From: Pomphorhynchus laevis
Taxonomy: Eukaryota; Acanthocephala; Palaeacanthocephala; Echinorhynchida; Pomphorhynchidae
NCBI GenBank assembly: GCA_012934845.2
Contig: WNNJ02002543.1
Coordinates: 62,001 to 126,000, forward strand
DNA: 64,000 bases
Direction: 5' to 3'
Shown here: positions 12,578 to 23,200 of the stretch, piece by piece
Position numbering within the stretch: the stretch's first letter is position 1
Layout of the letters: every line of letters begins with the position of its first letter
The notes under the pieces: generated by a model
The model's database searches: none
The model's input: the letters and a program-made list of their open reading frames with translations, nothing else
What the model was told of the DNA's origin: nothing
Program-made: the position numbers and the translations under genes

Positions 12578-13010
12578 ACAATCATATCAGATAACTGAGT
12601 TTACGTATTTTATACGATATATAAATCAAAAATAAAGATAAATATTTAATAATTATATAAGATTTAGTACTATTTATATTAATATCAAGTTTAAATTTAA
12701 AATTGAAATTTAAAATAAACGTCATTTTTATGAATTGACTAATAAATAACAGACGTTGTATCAGAATAAGAATTAGAGGTCATCAGGAGGAACTGCTATG
12801 CTATTAGGTTTCTGCCCCTAGTTCCTCTACCCAACATAGCAGCGGGCCAAATACGTGTTAAGAACGTATTTTCTCTGATTAAATTTGATTATATAGTATC
12901 TTATTCTAATACAACTTATATTATTTATTATCCATCCATAAAAATTTTTCGTTAATGATTTTAAATTTATTTTTGATAATATTTTGTTGATTTAAATCTT
13001 TTTCACAGTA
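12578..13010 (+). repeat. Family R repeat, full-length type copy
   Basis: The best full copy: ATCAGATAACTGAGTTTACG head, AAATTGAAATTTAAAATAAA body, TCATCAGGAGGAACTGCTAT, a CTGCTATG/CATAGCAG-type inverted pair around a GGTTTCTGCCCC core, GGGCCAAATACGTGTTAA, and the tail ATTTTGTTGATTTAAAT. Confidence 0.8.
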
Positions 13011-13136
13011 TCCCAAAGCGCTTGGAGACCTTTATTGGGAATATCCGATATAAAGTATTGATTATTTATCTTTTATTTTGGTTTTAGATTGTAAACGCTA
13101 ATCAATCCTGCCGTTACGTTTCGATATAGATACTGG

Positions 13137-16100
13137 ATGTATGCCTGTAATAGTAGTTGTAAAATATTTAGCCAGAGATCTGTTCAACTATTTCTGGCCA
13201 CTAACCAGCAAACTCATTCAGCTCTAATAGCCAATGGCTGTGTTGCTTTTCGAGGCAAACGTTCATCCGCATCTGGCCAATGTGAACCTTTCAGCAAACA
13301 GAGCACCGCTGCATCCATTTTGTCAGATAGCCACATCAGGTGAATGTATGTCTGCTTTATTACTATATACACCTTAGTCTAGTGTTTAGTGCTGTTTATT
13401 ATTTTGAAAAATGAGAATATGTAGAAATTGCCTTATTGATTGTTGTTTTTTAATGTTGAAGGATTTATTCCACAAAATTGGTCTTGATACTTATTCGATT
13501 TGGAGGAGTGTGTTATTAGAAAATGTATCTGCATCAATGAAAAGGGGTAAGGTTAAAGCGGCATTAGTGGAAAGTACTGACTTTTGACATAAAAAAGTAT
13601 TCTTAGGTTCGTTAGACTTTTATTTGCGAACGATAATATATTAAATTTGTAGTTTGATATCACCTTGTTATACATACAACATTTGCTCAAACATGTTCAG
13701 TCGATTTATCAATAAAAACTGGCATTGTATTGCACATTGTGATCTTATGGATATCAATACTTAGCAAATATTAAAAAGTAATTTTATATTTTATAAGTAT
13801 TTTTTCGAAATGTTCGATTTATCTAGCAAATGTTTTTAACGATTCTTTATTTCAATGAAAAATTTTATTTCATTAATTTACAATTTAATCTATCAAGTAT
13901 CTTTTTATCTACTAATCGAATCAAGATTTAGCTATCGTTTAATTTTACTTTAATAATGATGGTGATCTATAATAATGATTATCGCCATATAGTATAATTA
14001 GAGAATAATTGGGGCATCAAAGGTAATTGAAAATAATACTTTCGATACTGTATAATAGGATATATAAAACGAGATTGTTGAAATTCACATTTTACCAGCA
14101 TCAACATTGGTTTTATTTTGCAACTTAAAAATATTTTTAAATTTATATTTGAATTTACTTGCAAGGTATTTTAACAACCAAAACATCTTAATATATATAA
14201 ATCAGCTAATTTTAAGTTGATATACATATGCCGCCATTGTTACCTTTGAAATTTTAATATTTTTTATTTTTAACTATAGATGACTAGTTTGATTATAGTA
14301 ATCATTTGGAAAAATTTGTAGCTTTTCAAATTGAAGGTAAAACCTTTCCCTACCAACGCTAATTTAACTGGAAATAATAAATGATTTTAATTAAAAATTT
14401 GCAAAATGTAAGGAAAAAATATATTATTAAAATCTATTTGTCAATAAAAGCAGACGAATCGAGTGATCGTCGTGCAACAATAAATGGACCGAAAGGTGAA
14501 AAGTAGGTATTGGATCAGTAGCTGATAAGGTCCACCAATACTAAAATGTAGTGTGCTACTGTTGGCCTATATATATGATTAAAACAGCGTGTAGGATAAA
14601 TCAAATATTCATCAAAAATTCAAAAATATAAATTAGCATTATACATTTATATTGATTGTTTGATACGTCACACTAGATGATTTCGCACTTGAAACCTAAC
14701 ACGATATCCTCTTTCTGACTCAATTCTATACACATTGACTCACGACATATTTGTATAGATTCGTCCGCCAATGGTATATTCGAACTTTGCCGTGAGATTC
14801 ATGAAAGTTAAATTAATGAATTGAATAACATCTAGCTACACTGGAGTAGCCTTATCAGTAAGGCATAAATAGTATACGAAAAGATTTCAGTTCAAATCTG
14901 AACTGAAAGTGGTATCAAAATTCATAAAGATAATAACGTCTGTAAACGGCTTCCTACTGAGTCCGGGTGTAATATTTCATTGCGTATCAAATGCCCGTGT
15001 CATTATTAATTTAACATCTTCGTTTATAAATATTGAATTAATTTTTCGAACGATTTCTTTAGTTATACTTTGAGGTATGTATTGTCTTCTTAATTTTTGA
15101 GCAAATTAAACATTTAACTTTTTCGATTTTGGCAAGCGATTAAATTTATTAATCCTTTTATCAGTAATAGTAAAAATTCTGTAATTTTAGTACACCAGAT
15201 CCAGAAGCAAATGAGAGTGGCAAAGAGTTGCAAGGTCTGCTATCGGATCATAAAGACAGTGACTTGCATAAAAGAGTAGAGTCGTTGCCATCTCAAATAT
15301 TTTTGCCTGGACCAGAAGAACACCGAACGATACCTTTAATTCGTGGAATTATAACAAATCGTTTCAACATGGATTTAATGGTTTTCGGAGAGTTGGAAAC
15401 CAAGTCACTTACAGATGAATTAATTGAATTCACGAAGGAAATAGAGCTGAGTAATTATACTAGCTGGTCTAGAAGATCTGAGGAGTCAATTAAACTTGCT
15501 CTTTTCGGAAAAAATTACCTTAGCACCCCAGCTAGCACTTCCCAATTTATTGCTAATGCAAAGAAGTTAAGCATGTTTGGACTTGCAATCCCTAAAGAAT
15601 ACGGTTCGTCATATTTGCAATTATTTTTTTTATAGTTAAGCAAACTTTACTCTTTTGATCTTAACTTATTGTATTTTATTGTTTTTATCACACATACCTC
15701 ATGATATAACCTTATTACGTTACTATTTGAATATTTGTTTTGTACCAAAATATAATTGATCACATGTTCTATACATCGTGTAGATTTGTATGCTTGTGGT
15801 TCAGTACTAACAAAACGAGGTGGTCATTTATGAAATTTTTCAGTAATCTAAAATTGTAAACATTTTAGATTTTAATTTTTTTTTGTACTATAAACAATTT
15901 TGCAAATAAAATCTAATGATGTATTTCCATTCATGTGTATTTCATCGTTTATCCTGTGTTTTTATCAGTGCATAGTTGATTTATCCTGTATGTCTTCCTG
16001 CTTTTTCTAGTTTATTCACCAATTTGTGTTTTTTGAAATCAGTAATAATTTCAATTAATTTTGCAAAATGTAAAACGATAAGTCTTTCATTCAATCTGAC

Positions 16101-18628
16101 TGTTAATAAAGCAGACGAGTGGAGTGATCGTCAGTCAACATTAAAACGATCAAACGTGAGAGTTAGGTATTGGATCAGTACCTGATAAGTTCCATCAATA
16201 CTGAAATGTAGCGTACTGCTGTTGGTGTATATATATGATTAGAGTAGCGTGCAGAATAAGAAATAGTCATCAAAATTCCAATAGTAACAATGACTGCACA
16301 GGTATTGGAAACAAACTATAGATAACTAGTATGATAATAGTAGTTATTAGGAAAAATAGGTAGGTTTTCAAATTGAAGGTTGCACCTTCTTATACCAAAG
16401 CTGATTTAATTTAAAATCAGAAATGATTTCAATTAAAAATTTGCAAGATGTAAGCTGCAAGTCTTTAATTAAATCTAAATAAAAGCAGACAAGTCGAGTG
16501 ATTGTCAGCTAACATGAAAAGAACAGAAACGTGAAACGGTTGGATCAGTAGCTGATGGAATTAACCAATACTGAAATGCAGCGTATTGCTGTTGGCTTAT
16601 AAGTATAGGATTAAAGTAGCATTCTTCAAACATTTCAATTGTGACGATAACTGCGTAGTATCATCATATATACGATTATAGAAATAACAGATGTGAATCA
16701 CCCTGATTTTCATATTTTAACAATTGAACCATTGAATCTTATTTTATGTTGGTTTTTATGTGCACTTAGAATGGATCAACATTTCATTGCTCACCCGATC
16801 TCGCCTAAATATTGTGCACTACATTTTGTGCAACTTTTGATTTTTATTAAAGCTTGCTAAGTCCCATTGTTAGTATTCTTCATAATATACTGCAATCCCT
16901 GATTTTTTATCTGCTTCTACATACGCAAACACTTATATTGTTGCCTTGAATTATTAATTAATTATTCATTTTTAATATAATTATATATTTTATTCGGACT
17001 AGTAAATAATTAATTTTACAATTGCTCATGTTGATGTTAAATGACATTTCCGCTTTCTTTGTCAAGCATTTACACTAATTTGACTGCAATAGTCAAAAAA
17101 TATTAGCAAGTTATTGTTTGTTTCTCTTTTGCGTTTTTTCTTCTTTTTATAAAGACCGCATTTTATACCAACACGTTAATCGTTCTTCGACAATTACACA
17201 TATTTTAAATATTAACTGTCAATTTTCCAAATTCGTGATGTTGTGTATATGAACTTAAATGTGTTTTGTCATTGAGGAAGTTGCTGCTGCAACTTTACGA
17301 TAATAGTTGGTTTTACGCTATAAATGGCCCAATAATATGTTGTCGAACCCCAATATTGCTCTGATTATCCCTTTGATAATTATTTAAGATCCCGCTTGAA
17401 ACAAATTAAGTTTGTCAATTTTTGCAATAAGCCGGTTCCCTCATTAATAAAAAATATACTTTTTGGTTTTAAACATTGCAGGAACATTTGCTGCAACTTT
17501 AAAATGGAAACTTTTAAAAACACCGCAATGTAATGATGATACATTTACAAAATTACTGAATAAATGTAACAAATTAATTTAAAGAAAGCAGAAAAAATTG
17601 TAAATGAAGAGCGCGGATGCATATTTTTCAATCACGTTTACTCTGCAAAAGAAAAGTCGAATTATTGAACACGAAAATTTTAATTATTTTAATCATCAAA
17701 ATGTACTTTATATATTTAATTTAAATTAATTACAAAATCACCAAACTGAGTGAGGACAAATTTTATTTAAAATATTCATTTACCAAGCATTTAATCGAAA
17801 AATGCAAAATAACAACGATAGCAGTAAACAAGTCCCGTTTCGTCACCGCATTGGCTCATCATTGCTGATATTTCCCACTGCTGGATGCAGAGGAGGACTA
17901 GTAGACGGCACAGACACGAACCACTTGTCTGTGCCGTTTTTGGCACTGATGAGTCATTGTGATGACGAAACAGTACTTGTTACTGTTATCATTCTTCCAC
18001 GTCTGGATTCAATGATTGTTAACGTAATTCACGCGGAATGGTCTCATTATCTCTTGAGAATTTCATAAAATAAGTTAGCCGATATAAATTAGACGTGCGC
18101 TGGTATTTGTCAGTAATTTTGCTAATGATCCTATTTGGTAAAGCAGTAGTGCTGTTTTAGCACTCCATGAGGTTACTAGATTGTTCTAGTACCTTATACA
18201 CATGACTCGCGTCTGTGTCGTCTGCCAGTCATCCTCTGCATCCAACAGTAAGAGGAATCTTGCACTGATGAGTTATTGTGATGGCGAAACGGTACTCGTT
18301 ACTGTTATCGTTGTTCCTTCGCTTCTGGCTAAAAATGATTGTTAACATAATTCCACTTGGAATGGTCTCATTCTATCTTGATAATTTTTATGTAAGGAAA
18401 ATTGTTTATACTTTGAACGCGAAATTAAATATGCTAAAATAGTTGTTTTTATTACATTTCTATTACATTTTAGTGACAAGCTTTTGACTTTATATTCGGA
18501 ATTTTGTTTGCTTTTAGGTGGGCTTGAATTAGGACCTATTGCAATTGCGTCATGTTTTGAGGCCGCTGGAATTGAAAATATTTCGTCCGCTCTCTATCTA
18601 GCAATACACAACGTATTTGTATGTCGAG
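13137..18628 (+). CDS. ACAD9: ACAD9-like acyl-CoA dehydrogenase family protein, exons 1-3
   Basis: Exons 13137-13339, 15191-15603 and 18518-18628 join in frame and continue in exon 4 at 42042-43819 (834 aa; human ACAD9 is 621). The start is the first ATG after an in-frame stop at 13092. The first 45 or so residues are rich in S, Q, R and K without acidic residues, as in a mitochondrial presequence. The tract before it (GGTTTTAG, about 13080-13087) could be a splice or trans-splice acceptor. Exon 2 ends AIPKEYG and exon 3 opens GLELGPIA, rebuilding the family EYGG motif. Exon 3 matches the helix before the GTEEQK segment (here SSALYLAIHNVF). The region between presequence and fold is poorly conserved. 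The family oxidises acyl-CoA with FAD; ACAD9 itself mainly serves as a complex I assembly factor (MCIA). Family assignment rests mostly on exon 4. Confidence 0.75.
14270..14640 (+). repeat. SINE-like family S, copy 1
   Basis: Shares with 15990-16690 the strings AAATTTGCAAAATGTAAG, AAAGCAGACGA and GAGTGATCGTC, and the tail hairpin GTATTGG ... CCAATAC enclosing ATCAG-TAG-CTGAT (about 14505-14545), then CTACTGTTGGCC. Lies in ACAD9 intron 1. Confidence 0.7.
14838..14990 (+). repeat. Possible tRNA-derived SINE head
   Basis: GTAGCCTTATCAGTAAGGC resembles a tRNA D-arm/A-box region. About 35 bp on, CAGTTCAAATCTGAACTG resembles a B box (GTTCAAATC). The spacing suits a tRNA-like pol III promoter. No intact tRNA fold is claimed. 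Confidence 0.4.
15990..16312 (+). repeat. SINE-like family S, copy 2
   Basis: Same body and tail as copy 1. The tail stem is GTATTG with CAATAC around ATCAG-TAC-CTGAT, then TACTGCTGTTGG and a TATATATATGATTA end. Directly followed by copy 3. Confidence 0.7.
16313..16690 (+). repeat. SINE-like family S, copy 3 (tandem to copy 2)
   Basis: Starts ACTATAGATAACTAGT like copy 1 (ACTATAGATGACTAGT) and carries AAAGCAGACAAGTCGAGTG and the tail ATCAGTAGCTGAT ... CCAATACTGAAATGCAG. Ends CGATAACTGCGTAG, like the end of copy 2. Confidence 0.7.
17946..17987 (+). ncRNA. Hammerhead ribozyme-like motif H1
   Basis: CTGATGA (17946-17952), a five-pair stem II GTCAT/ATGAC with loop TGTG (17953-17966), GAAA (17967-17970), then stem III of six pairs including the last A of GAAA (ACAGTA with TACTGT, loop CTTGT) and an NUH-type triplet GTT (17985-17987). 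This fits the hammerhead core consensus. A matching stem I is not found in the flanks, so activity is doubtful. Confidence 0.55.
18265..18306 (+). ncRNA. Hammerhead ribozyme-like motif H2
   Basis: CTGATGA (18265-18271), stem II GTTAT/ATGGC, GAAA (18286-18289), stem III ACGGTA with TACTGT, triplet GTT. Compared with H1 the stem changes keep pairing through G-U wobbles. A distal stem I of AGGAA (18253-18257) with TTCCT (18314-18318) is possible. Confidence 0.55.
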
Positions 18629-19636
18629 GTAAGAAATAAGTTCTCTTAGGTTTTGTACAAATCAACAAGACAATAAAATACATTTCTATATTTTATTAAA
18701 TATAGCCACTCAGGATTTTGCTTATAATTATACAAGCAACGAATGTTCTTTATATATATATAGATTAATATATAATGGAAAATTTATCTGTACAAATACC
18801 TCACATGTCGCAGTTATCTTGTTGACAAATAATAAATCGGTTTTATTTTCATACAATTAATTTAAACGAGATTTACCCATTCCTCCTAACTTATAGCAAT
18901 GATATGTTTTTCAATTAAATACGTCATTTCTACAATTAAACCTGTAATTTTGCATACCTGTAATTTTAATATATTAAACTATACATTCAAACTACCGCAA
19001 CAATTTTGAATTTCTTAAAGAAAACAACGTTAACAATTAAGCATTTACTACATTTACTTAAGCAGTCATCTGCATAGCTTTACAGTCTGATTGTTTTCAC
19101 AATGCCTTGTTTAAAATTAATGCATCGATTGAGTGTATATATAATCAGCAAGTAATATTCCATTTCAAAATCCTCGGTAATCTATAACAAGCCTAGTGAT
19201 TAAGGTAATTTAAGTCAAAGCAAATGCCTACTTTGCATATGTAAAACTAGTAAAACAGTTCTTTTTGTGATGTTCTGTTTCTTTTTATAATTTTTTTGTT
19301 TCTGATTATACAACTAATGAAATATCATAATAAGTCATTGTTTTAGTGATCCTGCTCTAAACAATTCCCAATTTAACAATATGGATCAACAATTAAGTTT
19401 TTAAATAGTAAAACAAATAAAAGTAAACACGAATTTTAAGTGTTTACATACGCAATTGGAAACTTTGCACGATTAAATAAAAATTATTCACAATTTGCAC
19501 ATAACTGTACATATGTGTATGTATATATTATATAAATAAATATATTATATAAATAAATTATTTTATATAAATAAATAAATTATAAATATGTATGTGATAT
19601 GTAACTATTTAAATTTGTTATTGCCCATATATATTT

Positions 19637-19993
19637 GACTTGATCTGTTTTGAGAAAACCGGAACATGCCAGAATCATTGAAAGATGATTCTGGCATTAT
19701 AATTTTTATTTAATTCAAAAACTGCTCAAAACACTGCTCAATTTTATTATTAGCACTACTACAAAAAGCTTTCGGTTATTGCCTTCTTCAGTTAACTTTA
19801 CAATTTTTTTCCAATTCTTAAATAATTGTAAAGTTAACTGAAGAAGGCAATAGCCGAAAGCTTTTTGTAGTAGTGCTAATAATAAAATTGAGCAGTGTTT
19901 TGAGCAGTTTTTGAATTAAATAAAAATTATAATGCCAGAATCATCTTTCAATGATTCTGGCATGTTCCGGTTTTTTCCAAAACAGATCAAGTC
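19637..19993. mobile_element. Foldback element, near-perfect arms of about 165 bp
   Basis: Left arm from GACTTGATCTGTTTT (19637) and right arm ending AAAACAGATCAAGTC (19993), with a loop of about 30 bp near 19805-19835. Each arm has an inner hairpin (ATGCCAGAATCA ... TGATTCTGGCAT). The plus strand of the right arm reads CTGAAGA (19838-19844), stem GGC/GCC, GAAA (19856-19859). No ORF inside. Confidence 0.85.
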
Positions 19994-22549
19994 AAAAAAA
20001 TAATATAATATATATAATCTTATTGTATCTTTTTTAACTTCTCATCTTTTTCAAATGCGAAAATTTCTATTTTATCAAAGGATATGCAGAGATATAAGAG
20101 GTTATTGGTATGTTAAGGAAGAAGTTCACTACATAATAAATAACATTACTTGACTGAGTAATATTTTTTACAATAAATAAATTAAAAAATGGTATGTCTA
20201 TATTTTAAAAATAATTTTGAATACTTGGAATCTTTGTAAAATATTATTGATAGATAGCATACGATATATTTCAATATAGATTTTAAAGGTTATTAAGAGG
20301 AATTGTTAGTCATCAGGTTTCGAACCCTTTCGTCAATGCAACATATCAGTAGTGCTAAAAGTACCGAATTTTGCATTACATAATAGTATTAGTAATGATA
20401 AATGTACATAGTGGGCAAATACATAACAATAATATGCATGTCAATGAACATCGTCTTTAACTCTAAAGTAAATTTTGTTCGTGTATTTTACTACTTATGA
20501 TATTTCATCTGAGCAAAAATAGTCTATTGGCAATCCAATCTATGTGGAATGATATTTGACTCAAATATATTGTGCAGTATTATAGTAGTTTACGGTAGGA
20601 CTTGACAATTGTTTAAAAGTTACGATTGAATATATTGCTATCAAATGTCAATCATCATCATGTTATTTATAATACGAGTGTTGTGTCCATAACATGCTAC
20701 ATTTTTCTGCGGTCTTAGTTGAGATGTTTAAATTTTTAATGACAATTATGTCAGGGCTATCGATCTACTTAACAGAAGAAAGTGTTGTGTTTTGATAAAA
20801 TAAAAGTAAATCATCTTAATACATCAAGGAATGTGTATGTAATCATTTATTTATATCCATTTTAAACTTAAAATATTTATAATTCTAATGAGACTTTTAA
20901 CAATTTGGAAAATTTAAAAAACTTAAGGTTATTTACAAAAATATAACAATTGCTAACAGGCTCTTTATAATCGATAAAAACGTTATCACAGTACGAATTT
21001 TATTGTGAATTTTAAATCCTAGAATTTGGAAAAGATTTTTCCCAATAATGTGCATTGATTTCAATTAAGAAATACAGATGCAATAAGCATTTTAATTAAG
21101 AAATGTAAATTATACTGCTATTAGCAAGTGAATCGCTATTCACGACAATGAAATCGATTTTATTTACAAGCGCTTTTCATATGGAAATGTTCAAAATTTT
21201 CGAATGTTCAAATTGTGATTTATCAAAGATGTTGAAATACAATTATCCGTAGAAGAAAGTTTAGAAAATCTTCTTGTCAATTTATTGAGAGGTGAGTTTG
21301 TAAGCAAATAAGTAGCGTGTTTCTGACTTATATCATAAATTACATTGATTTGTAAAAAATTCAGTTTTCACATGTAAAAAATCATCGTGGTCTAGAATGC
21401 TGTAAATATGGTTGTGAGATTTTTTTAATTTATTTTGCAAATTTATAAATTGCTGCCGTAAATCTTGTATGGAATTTTGCCAATAAATACACATAAATTC
21501 TTTAGAATTATGTCATGTGTATTTATTAAAACTGATTTTATCAGTTTGTGATCATATTGTAATATGCATAATATGTCGACTTGGAGAAATTTTAAATATT
21601 GTCGATTGAAAATTATTTCTTTACATATTTTGATCTAGCTACTTGAGCATAGAAACAATTTTGCCGTTAATTGTTCGTCTGTCTACTTTAATATATATTT
21701 ATTATGATTCGCATTGTACCGTTATAAATCTTTATTTTCGTGCTTGACTAAATAATTAAAGCAGAGAAATAATATATTTTCATTTTTTTAGTTTCCATAA
21801 TATAACCTAATTTAATTATAATGTTCACGTTCTGTGCTTCTTTTATTGCTCGTTTCTTTAATTGTTCATTTTATTATTTTTCATTGTTCCTTCTATTGTT
21901 CTTTTTCTGTGTCTTATTTTTTATTTTATTTACATTTCCACCTCGGGGTTTTTTCTTTTGTCTTGCATGTAAATAGAGCGCAGTAATTATACAGTCAACA
22001 AATTAATAAATACATGTTTGTATCACTACTTTTTGGTGCAAGGTGTCTATATTGTATAATGGAACCTACAACACAGCAAAAGTAACGAACTTATTTTCGA
22101 GAACGCTTCTACTTGTTTGTGCTCATTTTTTGAGAATATTATGATGAATGCATCCAATTTCGAGAAAATTTAGCAAATTAATATTTGCTGTTGTTTGCAT
22201 GTTCTATTAAGCAGCATGAACATCCTGCGTCAATAAATAATAAACATATGCAAACATATATATGTAGATGCAAGCACATGTACTACTTTAGCTTTATTAA
22301 CACATTAGCAACGGAACAGCCTTTACAATGGCCTTTAACAGCATTTGTACTACATCCGCCTTTACGAAGTTGCTTAGACATCTACATTTATCTTCGTTTC
22401 TTGATTTAATAATTTAATGTAACAGCAAGCTAAAATTAGTTTTGCTTCAATAGATATGCTAGTAATGTTTCATCAAGAAAATGAGAGTTTTCCGTGTGCA
22501 TTTTTTCTGTTTGTATGATGTAGCAGCCACGAAAGAATCGACAAAACGA

Positions 22550-22586
22550 TAACTAGTACCGTTTCGTCATTGTTTTGACTCATCAG
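22550..22586 (-). ncRNA. Hammerhead ribozyme-like motif H4
   Basis: Minus strand: CTGATGA (22586-22580), stem II GTCA/TGAC with loop AAACAA, GAAA (22565-22562), then ACGGTACTAGTT. About six bases of stem III are missing relative to H1/H2, leaving a two-pair AC/GT stem before GTT. Confidence 0.45.
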
Positions 22587-22675
22587 TACCTGAAACCGCC
22601 CATTACTGAATGCAGATGAGGACCGGCAAAATTTGCCGATCCTCATCTGCATCCAGTAGTGGGAGGTATCTGGTT

Positions 22676-22712
22676 CTGATGAGTCAAAATAATGACGAAA
22701 CTGTACCTGGTA
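22676..22712 (+). ncRNA. Hammerhead ribozyme-like motif H3
   Basis: CTGATGA (22676-22682), stem II GTCA/TGAC with loop AAATAA, GAAA (22697-22700), short stem III ACTG/TGGT with loop TACC, triplet GTA (22710-22712). Stem III is six bases shorter than in H1/H2. No convincing stem I. Confidence 0.45.
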
Positions 22713-23200
22713 TCGTTTTGTCGATTCTTTCGTGGCTGCTACATCATACAAACATGATAGTAATGATTTTCGAAATGTCCAATTCAAAATGCTCATTTGT
22801 TACTTACAATTTGTAGACTTATTAATTTCGATTGTTTGATCGGTCCACCAATATGTAATCAATACTAACTACATTTTGTAAAGATATGACTTCTTTTTAG
22901 AAGAAAAAGAATATTTTGTTAAGCAAAATATTAGGATTTTGAAGATGAAATTCACGTTGTGTTCGCACTAGCTAGTTGTGATCAAATATGATCTTGAATT
23001 ATGATCTCAAATTGGTATGCCCAGCAAAATCTTCATTCACAAAATGTAGTGATAAGGTATGAAATCTTCTATTTTAACATTGGAATGTTTTATTTGATTA
23101 AATTTCTTACACTCTCTTTCTGCGTGCGAAAGCATGAGCACTCTCGTTAAAGATCTTCGTTTGAGAATATAACTTCTCTTGTAAAAGGAATAAATACCAT

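Larger units (their letters stand above)
17800..18405. mobile_element. Composite foldback and direct-repeat element with two hammerhead-like cores
   Basis: 17802-17915 and 17930-18010 are imperfect inverted arms around a strong hairpin (GGCACAGACA pairing with TGTCTGTGCC). The right arm (17937-18075) is repeated directly at 18258-18405 with a similar ending (AATGATTGTTAACGTAATTC against AATGATTGTTAACATAATTC). Related to the foldback at 22505-22757. Sits in ACAD9 intron 2. Confidence 0.7.
22505..22757. mobile_element. Foldback element with hammerhead-like cores on both strands
   Basis: Arms of about 120 bp (outer TGTTTGTATGATGTAGCAGC and its complement, inner GAGGACCGGCAAA/TTTGCCGATCCTC), centred near 22628. 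Arm identity is roughly 85-90 percent. ORFs here in both directions are shadows of the palindrome. The family is shared with 17800-18405. Confidence 0.85.

Noticed and set aside
14505-14570. CTGATAA/CTGATGG in family S tails as true hammerheads
   Set aside because: The CTGAT string is explained as the complement of ATCAG in the hairpin. Stem II does not pair in most copies and GAAA is not kept in all.
17802-18068. 88-codon ORF over the foldback
   Set aside because: It runs through both arms and the hammerhead-like core. No family motif; a chance frame in a palindrome.
22473-22816. ORFs of 107 and 68 codons on opposite strands
   Set aside because: Mirror images produced by the foldback arms.
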